A stretch of DNA of 25,486 nucleotides from positions 30,549 to 56,034 of the forward strand of contig NW_014578804.1 in NCBI RefSeq assembly GCF_000485595.1. The letters are read 5' to 3'. This DNA comes from Priapulus caudatus. Lineage: Eukaryota; Priapulida; Priapulimorpha; Priapulimorphida; Priapulidae. The position numbers and the translations under genes were made by a program. The notes below the pieces were generated by a model. That model made no database searches and was not told where the DNA came from. It saw nothing but the letters and a program-made list of their open reading frames with translations. Below, one piece after another: positions 19,345-25,486 of this stretch. Numbering within the stretch: position 1 is the stretch's first letter; each line of letters begins with the position of its first letter.

Positions 19345-19480
19345 CTGTGCGACCTGTCGGAGGGGTTAAGAGCCTTCTCTCTGGTTATCGCATTGCGCCG
19401 TGGTCCCGGGTTCGTACGGGACACCAGGAAACCGTGCTTAAAAGTTTAAAGAAGCCTAAAAAAGTTTTAAAAATGCTCCT
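19345..19480 (+). repeat. tRNA-derived SINE-like sequence (degenerate)
   Basis: CGGAGGGGTTAAGAGCC (19359-19374 region) resembles the A box and D-loop of a class II tRNA (Leu/Ser type, normally GGCCGAGTGGTTAAGGC). About 50 bases later, GGTCCCGGGTTCGTACGGGAC (about 19402-19421) resembles a T arm and B box. After ~20 more bases an A-rich tail region follows (19437-19475). The order and spacing fit a tRNA-headed SINE or tRNA pseudogene. The acceptor stem is not recognisable. Confidence 0.4.
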
Positions 19481-20040
19481 TTAGGTCTAGAAAATCCTGG
19501 AAAATCCTGGAAAATATGACATAACTGTGTAATTGATCCACAAAAGCGTTTGAAGTTGAGCGCACGCACGTCCGTCGTGTCGGATTTCAGAGGCGATAAA
19601 ACTCGCTTCGTGCGAAAGTTCACTCACAGATCGTTGATAGGAGGATACGAGACGTAAAGTTTTTTATTTCGCGTAAATCTCCGGGTCTCGGAAAACGGGA
19701 CTATATCTAAGTTCTATAAAGCGCGTGGAAACCTTCAGGAAAGGCGCTGTCTTAGGTAAATGAACGCGTGAATATTGTATTTAACTTGAATCTCTTGATC
19801 CTGGAAAATTCCTGGAGCTTTTGCTTAGGTCGAATCGCGCATTCCTGGAAAGTGAACTACTTCTAAGTGGTGCGTGGACGATTCGTAGAAAACTCCTAGG
19901 GGAAAATTTTGGATACGAACCCTGAAGATTTGATGTCACTAAAATTTCGCTCTCCTGGAAAATGACAACTTTTAATTCCTGTAAAACTGCCAGAGATAAA
20001 TTCAGCCTTTCGTTCTCAGTTCCTGGGTGCCGGTTGTCAG
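19481..20040. repeat. Interspersed TCCTGGAAAA decamer
   Basis: TCCTGGAAAA occurs at 19495-19504, 19505-19514, 19799-19808 and 19953-19962, with one-base variants at 19843-19852 and 19978-19987 and a shorter TTCCTGGAG at 19809-19817. TTCCTGGAA at 19842-19850 also fits the TTCNNNGAA layout of STAT sites. The minus-strand frame at 19781-20059 contains several of these and shows no domain. This is probably a decayed repeat. Confidence 0.55.
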
Positions 20041-20063
20041 AAACATCGTAAGTGATCATTGCT

Positions 20064-20136
20064 GTCGTGAGTCTGAAAAGTCGTAACTGTTAAAGTGTCG
20101 TGTCGGGCAAGAGTTACGACATTTTAGACTTACGAT
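20064..20136. repeat. Short imperfect hairpin rich in GTCGTAA
   Basis: Arms of 24 bases (20064-20087 and 20113-20136) pair with about four mismatches around a 25-base loop. TCGTAA and TTACGA words continue outside to about 20156. It may be a small MITE or MITE remnant. No target duplication was identified. Confidence 0.6.
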
Positions 20137-20247
20137 AGTCGTAAACGCTTACGACGTTCTGTCGACGGGCCACTGGTTTCTAAATCCGAGAAAACGGAAT
20201 GCTCCCGGAGACGTGTTTAGCCCGCGAAACTGCTGCTGCTGTCAGCT

Positions 20248-20434
20248 GACATGACATAACAGCACGATGTAACAGCACGACATATAACACAGCATGATAT
20301 AACAGCACACATAACAGAATGACGTAACAGAACAAAATTATAGCACGATGTAAGAGCACAACAAAACAGCACGACATAAACAGCATGATGTTACAGCATG
20401 ACATAACATCACAACAAAGCAGCACCACGACATA
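20248..20434. repeat. 13-bp minisatellite (ATAACAGCACGAC type), block 1
   Basis: Degenerate units such as ATAACAGCACGAT, GTAACAGCACGAC and ATAACACAGCATG follow one another with a period near 13. Further blocks at 20884-20936, 21278-21345 and 21806-21925 have the same units, and the sequences between blocks look like separate insertions. Minus-strand frames through it give Cys/Leu/Met-rich repeats, not a protein. Confidence 0.85.
20427..20434. repeat. hAT target-site duplication, left
   Basis: ACGACATA, repeated exactly at 20884-20891. Removing the element with one copy restores an uninterrupted minisatellite. Because this word is also part of the minisatellite unit, the match alone is weaker evidence than in unique DNA. 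Confidence 0.7.
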
Positions 20435-20883
20435 TAGTGGTGTTCCGATTAATCGAGTTCCGAGTTCGTCGATCATTACTCGCTTGGGCTGCCGAGTTGA
20501 TTAATCGAGTAGAAAATCGGACGACCGAGTACAACTCGAACTTTTTTTCTTTTTTTTATTGAATTTGATGAGCAGTTATGTTGCAATGCTCTTTAGAGTG
20601 TTACCCGTCCGTAACCTTAACAGTATCCTTAATTTACTTACCATTAAATACTAGCTACACATACAATCATGCCAACAGTATCCTTAATTTACTTACCATT
20701 AAATACTAGCTACACATGTATACAATAATGTCAATATTCCTTCGTAATACACCGGTTGTGTCGACGATGACGCGGCGTCACCGCGTCGTCGCCGCAATCT
20801 AAAATGATCGATGATTAATCGATCATCGGTCGTTTTGTAAAACCGATGATCGATCATGAAATTTGGACCGATCTCCAACACTA
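20435..20883. mobile_element. 449-bp hAT-like non-autonomous element
   Basis: The left terminus is TAGTGGTGTTCCGAT. The right terminus, read inward, is TAGTGTTGGAGATCGG, so both begin TAGTG. It is flanked by an 8-bp duplication, the hallmark of hAT transposons. Subterminal sequence contains many ATCGAT/GATCGATCAT and ATTAATCGA words, including an inverted pair at about 20815-20858. There is a T-rich run near 20540-20560 and an exact-unit tandem duplication at 20619-20718. No transposase frame is present, so movement would need an enzyme supplied elsewhere. Confidence 0.75.
20619..20718. repeat. 55-bp-period tandem duplication inside the hAT-like element
   Basis: The 44-45 bases starting AACAGTATCCTTAATTTAC at 20619 recur exactly at 20674, followed by TACAATMATG-like sequence in both. 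This is a recent internal duplication. Confidence 0.9.
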
Positions 20884-20936
20884 ACGACATAACACAGCAC
20901 ATGATGTTACAGCACGACAACATGGCAGTACGACAT
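20884..20936. repeat. 13-bp minisatellite, block 2
   Basis: ACGACATAACACAGCAC and related units between the hAT-like element and the next insertion. The first 8 bases are the right copy of the hAT target duplication. Confidence 0.8.
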
Positions 20937-21277
20937 CAGGGGTAGAAATTTACTTTTGAACACGGGAGTCCAACGGACTCCCTACCCTCAAAAAGAGGGA
21001 GTCCGCAGTCTGAGGTTCAAAATTAAAGATATTTTAACAATAACGCATACGTGTGCTTATTATTAAGATTCATGCGGTTGCACGTCTGCCAAATTTTCTT
21101 TGGACATTGGCTGAAAAAAATATGCGAATTCCTCGAGGTCGTGCTCCGAAACGAACTATAGTTATTATGCAGAATTTTCAGGGAGTCACACGGACTCTTG
21201 CATATATGTGAAATCAGGGAGTCCGACAGTAAATCAGGGAGTATTTGACTCCGGACTCCCGTTAATTTCGCACCCTG
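20937..21277. mobile_element. 341-bp TIR element with GGGAGTCC subterminal motifs
   Basis: The ends are CAGGGGTAGAAATTTAC and, inverted, CAGGGTGCGAAATTAAC, each followed within 5-12 bases by GGGAGTCC. GGGAGTCC or its complement also occurs at about 20974, 20996, 21217 and 21253, with partial copies near 21181 and 21238, in both orientations. Clustered subterminal words of this kind are typical of transposase-binding regions. No clear target duplication is seen (CGACAT before, CGATGT after). There is no transposase, and the superfamily is not assigned. Confidence 0.7.
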
Positions 21278-21345
21278 CGATGTAACAGTACAACATAACA
21301 GCACAACAAAACAGTATGACATAATAGATATAACAGGGTTAATTG
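21278..21345. repeat. 13-bp minisatellite, block 3
   Basis: GATGTAACAGTACAACATAACAGCAC-type units between the TIR element and the Penelope-like fragment. Confidence 0.75.
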
Positions 21346-21805
21346 TTACTCAACATTGGAAGAACGTGAAGATTGGAAACGTACCGCTTACGTTTCGCCT
21401 CCTGCCAGGAGGCTTTCTCAAAGCTAACTGATGATTATCAGTTTTGACCACCAGATGGTGTGGCGGTCAATTGCTTAGTCCACACGTGACTAAGCCTGTA
21501 TCCCCCTCGTCCTGGTTGATGTTCGGGGTCTTGCGGATCCAGATGGCCTCCTTAATTCAACGTCTGATTTTGCTTGGCTCGCGATCGATGATCTTCGAAT
21601 TCTCCCAATCGATGGTGTGATTGTCCATCGCTACGTGGTCAGTGATCGCGGATTTGGTGATTTCGGTAGCCGACTGTTTTCGTTTGGTCCTTGTGAACGA
21701 TTTGGGTGCTATGGTGTCTACGTCCTTACTGTGTTCTTTAAGGCAGGTTTCAAATTTTCGGCCGGTTTCTCCAATCTAACTTTTTTCACCCGAATGAACC
21801 TTATT
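21346..21805 (-). pseudogene. Penelope-like element fragment, GIY-YIG endonuclease C-terminus
   Basis: On the minus strand, translation from about 21775 gives IGETGRKFETCLKEH, then ITDHVAMDNHTIDWENSKII, DREPSKIRR, a stop, and IKEAIWIRKTPNINQDEGD. This is the usual order of the GIY-YIG endonuclease half and C-terminal tail of Penelope-like retroelements: a (Y)IGETGR motif, an LKEH helix, an H-x(n)-DW block, then IKEAIWIRKTPN. The Tyr codon expected before IGE is TAG, a second stop (TGA) replaces an Arg-like codon before IKEAI, and a TGA follows the DEGDTGL tail. The reverse transcriptase half is missing, since sequence upstream of about 21806 is already minisatellite. So it is a 5'-truncated, inactive copy, as is common for target-primed retroelements. 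The sequence from 21346 to about 21470 is its 3' tail. It is a third insertion in the same minisatellite. Confidence 0.85.
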
Positions 21806-21925
21806 TAATGAGTATGACATAAATAGCATGATGTAACATCACGACATAAACAGAACAACATGTCATGACACAGTATGACATAACACAGCACAATGTAACA
21901 GCACGTGACATCACACAGCACCCAG
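21806..21925. repeat. 13-bp minisatellite, block 4
   Basis: ATGACATAAATAGCATGATGTAACATCACGAC-type units resume directly at the truncated end of the Penelope-like fragment and run to CACACAGCACCCAGCAC. Confidence 0.8.
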
Positions 21926-22164
21926 CACGCTGTGATGGTTGGGGGTGGGGTCGCGGTGGCCTGACGATGGCGCCAGAGGGGGAGGAGGGAGAGGGGGAGG
22001 AGACGGAAATGCATTCTACTCTCGATGCGATTTTTCTCGGCGATCGAACAACAAACAGGACGCGCTCATGGATTTTTGTGATGGAATTACGTGTGTGCGA
22101 TCGGGGGCGAAGGGAGGGTGGGGTTGTCGGGATGCGAGAGTCCGTCTCTACAGCTCTGGGAAGC
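21926..22164. other. Purine-rich to mixed sequence, no gene seen
   Basis: A G/A-rich patch (about 21975-22010, GGGGGAGGAGGGAGAGG) followed by mixed sequence. Frames through it on both strands continue into the adjacent microsatellite and have no domain. Confidence 0.45.
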
Positions 22165-22402
22165 CATTGATGCGTGCGTGCGTGCGTGCGTGCGTGTGTG
22201 TGTGTGTGTGTGCGTGTATGGGCGTGCGTGTGTGTGCGTGTATGGGCGTGCATGTGTGTGTGTGTGTGTGCGCATGTGCGTGCGTGCGTGTGTGTGCATG
22301 TGCGGGTGCGGGTGCGTGCGTGCGTGCGTGTGTGTGTGCTTGTACATGTGCGTGCGCGAACTGTGCTTGTACATGTGCGTGCGTGCGTGCGTGCGTGCGT
22401 AC
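22165..22402 (+). repeat. (GTGC)n/(GT)n compound microsatellite
   Basis: Near-regular GTGC units at both ends (22170-22196 and 22376-22400), with GT runs and TATGGGCGTGC variants between. The word CTTGTACATGTGCGTGCG occurs twice (about 22339 and 22367). The Cys/Val and His/Thr repeat frames are translation artefacts. Confidence 0.95.
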
Positions 22403-22409
22403 ATATAAA

Positions 22410-22530
22410 CCAGGGAGACACGGTGGTACAGTTGTTAGTTAGTCAGGTCTATCTCTCACGCCAAATACTGCGAGTTCAATTTTCAGTCGTCGCAGTGAAT
22501 AAAGAATTTTCTCAAGATGTAAAAAAAACT
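22410..22530 (+). repeat. tRNA-derived SINE-like sequence
   Basis: GACACGGTGGTACAGTTGTTAG (about 22417-22438) matches the common SINE head in which the A box reads GGTGGCGCAGTGGTTAG. About 50 bases on, CGAGTTCAATTTTCAG (about 22471-22486) corresponds to the B box GGTTCGAATCC with substitutions. An A8 run follows at about 22521-22528. The order and spacing are those of a tRNA-headed SINE with a decayed B box. The downstream 150 bases (to 22680) may be its body but are not recognised. Confidence 0.55.
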
Positions 22531-22680
22531 TGATTCTTAACGTTGTTGCGGGAAGGTGCTTTGTGAATCCCTCCAGACTATGATGACATGACAACTGAAA
22601 CGCTCGTGGGACGTGTCTCCAGTCATCGGGAACGAAAACCAACCATTGATAGCATAAAATACTGCCACTGGCCGCCTTCG

Positions 22681-22719
22681 CTCGCTCGCTCTCTCTATCT
22701 TTCGCTCTCGCTCTCTCTG

Positions 22720-22783
<64 letters not shown>

Positions 22784-22797
22784 CTTCTCTCTCTCTC

Positions 22798-22833
<36 letters not shown>

Positions 22834-23035
22834 GTCTCTCTCTCTCTCTCTCGCTCTCGCTCTCTCTCTGCTCCTCTCTTCTCTCTCTCTCTTGCTCTCT
22901 CTGTGTCTCTCGCTGTCTCGCCCTCTCCTTCTCTGTCGCTCGCTCGCTCGCTCTCCTCTCTCTCCGCTCGCTCCTCTCTCGCTCGGCTCGCTCTCTCGTC
23001 CCGTCTCTCTGTTCTCGCCACTGTCGTCTTTCTCT
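22681..23035 (+). repeat. (CT)n-rich microsatellite
   Basis: Long CT dinucleotide runs (pure from about 22728 to 22778 and again 22790-22830), with CG interruptions further on. Frames of 108-227 codons on both strands are Ser/Leu or Arg/Glu dipeptide repeats. Confidence 0.95.
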
Positions 23036-23400
23036 CTGGCCGCTTGCACGCTCCTCCCCTCCCCTCTCGTTCTGTCTCTCGCGTTCACCTCGTTGGGCGT
23101 CTCTGCTCCCGTTGCTCGCGTGCGGGGTGTTTCTTGTGATGTGTCGTGCGGGGTCTGTGTCCCTGTGTGTGTTGCGTGTGCCTGTGTCTGTCGTGTCATC
23201 GGTGGTGGTCTGTGCGCCAAGGGTGTGTCCGGATCCAGTTGCTATGGCTCCTGGTCACGTAAGCTCATTCTGGTGTAAGACCGGTTACTTTCATCCTTTT
23301 TTAAGAAATGGCGGTGTTGATAGTAAGGTTATCTCTTAGTGGATAGACCTGTCTGGTCCAGGGAGCACGGCATCTATCGTGTATAGATAGAAAAATTTAG
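23036..23400. other. GT/CT-biased transition sequence, no gene seen
   Basis: T/G/C-rich with GTGTGTC words (about 23125-23210), then mixed sequence. No credible exon was recognised. Confidence 0.45.
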
Positions 23401-23458
23401 TACCTTTTAAAAGTTTAATATGATCAAGGAAGTGGAAATTTGATATATTAATGCTTAC

Positions 23459-23548
23459 TACATCTCCATTCCACTAGCAGTGATGTACGGTGAACCCAGA
23501 TGTGACAGAGCTCTCAGCAGCACCATGTCGTGAGCCTTCATTCTTCGT
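23459..23548 (-). other. Exon-like module A (unrecognised gene)
   Basis: On the minus strand, TGTTCTTACAG precedes 23548 and GTAAGC follows 23459, giving a 90-base unit divisible by three. The intron word CACTTCCTTG (plus 23425-23434) lies just beyond the donor, as in modules B and E. The first bases after AG are ACGAAGAATG, close to module D. The reading phase used by module D hits a stop here, while one other frame is open throughout. Coding status is therefore uncertain. Alternatively it is a decayed copy or a non-coding exon. Confidence 0.3.
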
Positions 23549-23885
23549 CTGTAAGAACATCGAAAGCTTTAACATATCCATTATAGTTTGTATAATGGCA
23601 GGAAATGAGCTGTTAAATATAGTAAACGTGTACGTACAAGCCCTCCTTAACGTGTCATAGTGTGGTGCTGCGCGTGTTCCTGGATGACGTTGTGGGAGTT
23701 TAGTCGTCGTACAAGGTCCTATTCCTGCGGTGATCACGGAATTCGTTGTGACGCCCTTATCACAGGCAGGAGAAAGCACTGCACATATCGTCGTAAGAAA
23801 ATTAGAAAGTTTTATAGTCAACCCTTTAGTTAAATAAGTTTGTAATGCGCAAGGAAGTGTAAATTGTATATATTGTAAAGCTTAC
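23549..23885 (-). other. Intron-like interval between modules A and B
   Basis: Contains a minus-strand frame (23474-23821) that begins MTIKLSNFLTTICAVLSPAC, which resembles a secretion signal, and runs through the module A acceptor without a stop. A short alternative first exon is possible. There is no further support. Confidence 0.25.
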
Positions 23886-23996
23886 AGTACAGTCAATCCA
23901 TCTCTCAGGTAGCCAGTTGTGATGACCCGTTGAAATTAGGAGGTTGGCACCCGCCGTTGGCAGAATGTCCAGGTGAGGAGCATGCCAGCCTCAGGT
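23886..23996 (-). other. Exon-like module B (unrecognised gene)
   Basis: On the minus strand, a pyrimidine-rich TTTTTTCTTTCAG precedes 23996 and GTAAGC follows 23885, giving 111 bases. The frame ending HNWLPERWIDCT is open apart from a TGA at its second codon. Its last 40 bases are clearly related to those of module E, whose peptide ends CNSWLQWRSGFDCTE. The intron word CACTTCCTTG is on the plus strand at 23850-23859. The shared W-L and D-C-T positions suggest a duplicated exon. Confidence 0.4.
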
Positions 23997-24216
23997 CTGA
24001 AAGAAAAAATCGAAACATTTTCATCATCAATTCTTCTGTAACATTAGGTGATTGTTCTGTGGGTTTAGGTTAGCGTAGGTGTCATGTGCCGCGTGTGTGT
24101 GTCTGTAGGCGTGAGCGTGCGTGCCTGTCGTGGCTGGTCGAAAGCGGTTGAAGGTGAGACTGTTGTGTGTATTGTGTCTAGTTAATGTGAGTCGCATGAT
24201 AGTGTTCTGTACCACG

Positions 24217-24433
24217 TTAGCATACACAGAGGCTCCATGCCTGATGTGTTTGACTCCACTTGTGCTGTGCGCTAAGCCCACATGTTGGTACGTCCAATGT
24301 AATCGAGGTGTATAAACTCTCCCTGACCGGCTTAGTGTTATGCTCACTCGCGCCAGTGCACAATTGGTTCACAATTTGCGTCGCCAGGAGAGCAGGCATA
24401 CTCAGCCAATCTTGCCCTTCAATTTCGTCATGT
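24217..24433 (-). other. Exon-like module C (acceptor only)
   Basis: On the minus strand, GGTGTTCTTATAG precedes 24433 and is followed by ACATGACGAAATT, the same acceptor context as modules A, D and E. An open frame continues to 24217 with no recognised domain, and no GTAAGC donor was found. The lower boundary is therefore just the stop codon. Confidence 0.25.
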
Positions 24434-24601
24434 CTATAAGAACACCATTTACTATAGAAGAATTTCCAATTCATTAGCTCACACCGTCTCATTTCAGGAA
24501 TAAAGTGTTTACCGGTCTAATCATGGTCCTCCAAGATAGTGTGGATATATTATTTGGTGATATGTATTGTTGTTATGTTGTGTTTGTCTCATGCTAGTGA
24601 C

Positions 24602-24765
24602 CTAACGTGTCGATATCTCGCATGTGCAATCTGCATTCAGCCAAGTGCGTTTACTAGCAATGTTGACAGTGGGGTCTAGTTGCCGGATGCTTGCGCACAC
24701 GCAGCATGTAGCATTCGCATGGTCCTCGATGGTGTGTGAGAGTGTACCGCTGCATTCATCATCGT
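24602..24765 (-). CDS. Exon-like module D, possible terminal coding exon, Cys-rich
   Basis: On the minus strand, CTTCATTCTACAG precedes 24765. Read in phase 1, the exon is open for 53 codons to a TAG. The peptide runs (D)DDECSGTLSHTIEDH, ANATCCVCASIRQLD and WLNADCTCEISTR, with six cysteines in C-x16-CC-x-C / C-x-C spacing and a possible N-glycosylation site (NAT). That pattern suggests a secreted or extracellular disulfide-bonded segment, and phase-1 boundaries are usual for such modules. No family is recognised. If real it would be the 3' coding exon of a minus-strand gene whose upstream exon is module E. Confidence 0.3.
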
Positions 24766-24888
24766 CTGTAGAATGAAGAATCTGAAAACAGCATTTAATA
24801 ATGGCAATATCTTCATTACTTGAGTTTGGTAATAATGAGCAAGGAAGTGAGACGTGCTCGGACATTTATTATGTTGAAGGCTGCTTAC

Positions 24889-25031
24889 CTCAGTACAGTC
24901 AAATCCAGATCTCCACTGTAGCCAGCTGTTGCATGTTACACGCTGAAAACTTCCAGGAGGTGTGTGTGTCACACGCAGGCATTTAGGCATCACATGACGT
25001 CACAGGTGAAGCCTGCATGTCATCAGATCGT
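24889..25031 (-). other. Exon-like module E (unrecognised gene)
   Basis: On the minus strand, a strong acceptor (TTTCTCGTATTTCTTCACAG) precedes 25031 and a CTGAG|GTAAGC donor follows 24889. It begins ACGATCTGATGACATGC, like module D, and ends with a segment related to module B (peptide CNSWLQWRSGFDCTE). The frame carrying that peptide is open only for the last ~105 bases, with a TGA upstream. An alternative acceptor, AAGTTTTCAG inside it (about 24943), would give a 54-base exon with no stop. The intron word CACTTCCTTG is on the plus strand at 24840-24849. Confidence 0.35.
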
Positions 25032-25150
25032 CTGTGAAGAAATACGAGAAAAGCAATTTCTAGTCAACACCTTCNTATCTCTCTCTGGCAGCTTGCCAGA
25101 TCTATAACATCCACTATAGATGTTCAACCATCTCGTTGGGAGTAGTCTAA
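25032..25150. other. Flank with single N
   Basis: Non-coding sequence with one undetermined base at 25075. It would be intronic if module E is an exon. TTGATAAGCG is duplicated at 25154-25172 just before the GT repeat. Confidence 0.5.
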
Positions 25151-25169
25151 CATTGATAAGCGTTGATAA

Positions 25170-25400
25170 GCGTGCGGGTGTGTGTCTTGTGTGTGTGTGC
25201 GGGTATGTGTCTGTGTGTGTGTGCGTGTGCATGTGTCTGTCTGTGTGTCTGTGTGTGTGTGTCTGTGTGTGTGTCTGTGTGTGTCTGTGCGTGTGTCTGT
25301 GTGTACGTGTGTCTGTGGGTGTGTGTGTATGTGTCTATCTGTGTGTCTGTGTGCGTGTGCGTGAGCGTGTGTGTGTGTGTCTCTCTGTGTGTGTGTACGT

Positions 25401-25486
<86 letters not shown>
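25170..25486 (+). repeat. (GT)n microsatellite, runs off the window
   Basis: Interrupted GT/GTCTGT units from 25170, becoming a pure GT dinucleotide run from about 25407 to the end. Its length beyond the window is unknown. The Cys/Val translation is an artefact. Confidence 0.97.

Noticed and set aside
22537-23220. A 227-codon Arg/Glu-rich frame on the minus strand, resembling an RS/RE-type splicing protein
   Set aside because: The Arg-Glu dipeptides are the translation of a pure (CT)n microsatellite. Nothing outside the repeat supports a protein.

Overview
This looks like non-coding, repeat-rich DNA from an invertebrate animal nuclear genome. The evidence is long di-, tri- and tetranucleotide repeats, CpG that is not depleted, tRNA-derived SINE-like sequences, a hAT-type element with an 8-bp target duplication, a Penelope-like GIY-YIG endonuclease remnant on the minus strand, splice-site-like motifs, and no bacterial-style operons. 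The species cannot be named from this window. No intact known protein-coding gene was found. Most open frames are short or are translated simple repeats.

Region 1, 1-1130: clean AT-rich sequence carrying a repeated module, called here P+Q. P holds a small hairpin; Q holds a 3'-splice-like site and a polyadenylation-like signal. Region 2, about 1131-14962: a long block ending at a 25-N gap. Copies of P/Q/R inside it are littered with single-base insertions relative to the clean copies outside, and its microsatellites are fragmented. It behaves like unpolished long-read gap fill, so frames, motifs and boundaries here are unreliable. It contains degenerate satellites, CT-rich, GT-rich and CTG/GGT-rich low-complexity tracts, and an AT-cored inverted repeat.

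Region 3, 14988-16600: a clean P+Q+R copy with a TATA-like box and a GTAAGT donor-like site conserved with the noisy copy near 4130. It runs into a 670-bp foldback element with arms of 309 bp and an 18-bp near-perfect flanking direct repeat. Region 4, 16600-19300: unique-looking sequence with a small TA-flanked inverted-repeat element, then a candidate promoter with an RFX X-box, CCAAT boxes and CRE-like sites, then a hexamer repeat. Region 5, 19300-22000: mobile-element debris. A 13-bp minisatellite is interrupted by three separate insertions: a hAT-like element, a GGGAGTCC-rich TIR element and the Penelope-like fragment.

Region 6, 22160-23280: GTGC and CT microsatellites around a second SINE-like sequence. 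Region 7, 23400-25031: on the minus strand, a set of related exon/intron-like modules shares acceptor context, donor GTAAGC and an intronic CACTTCCTTG word. This is the best candidate for an unrecognised, internally duplicated gene. The window ends in a long (GT)n tract. There is no evidence that these parts act together as one system.
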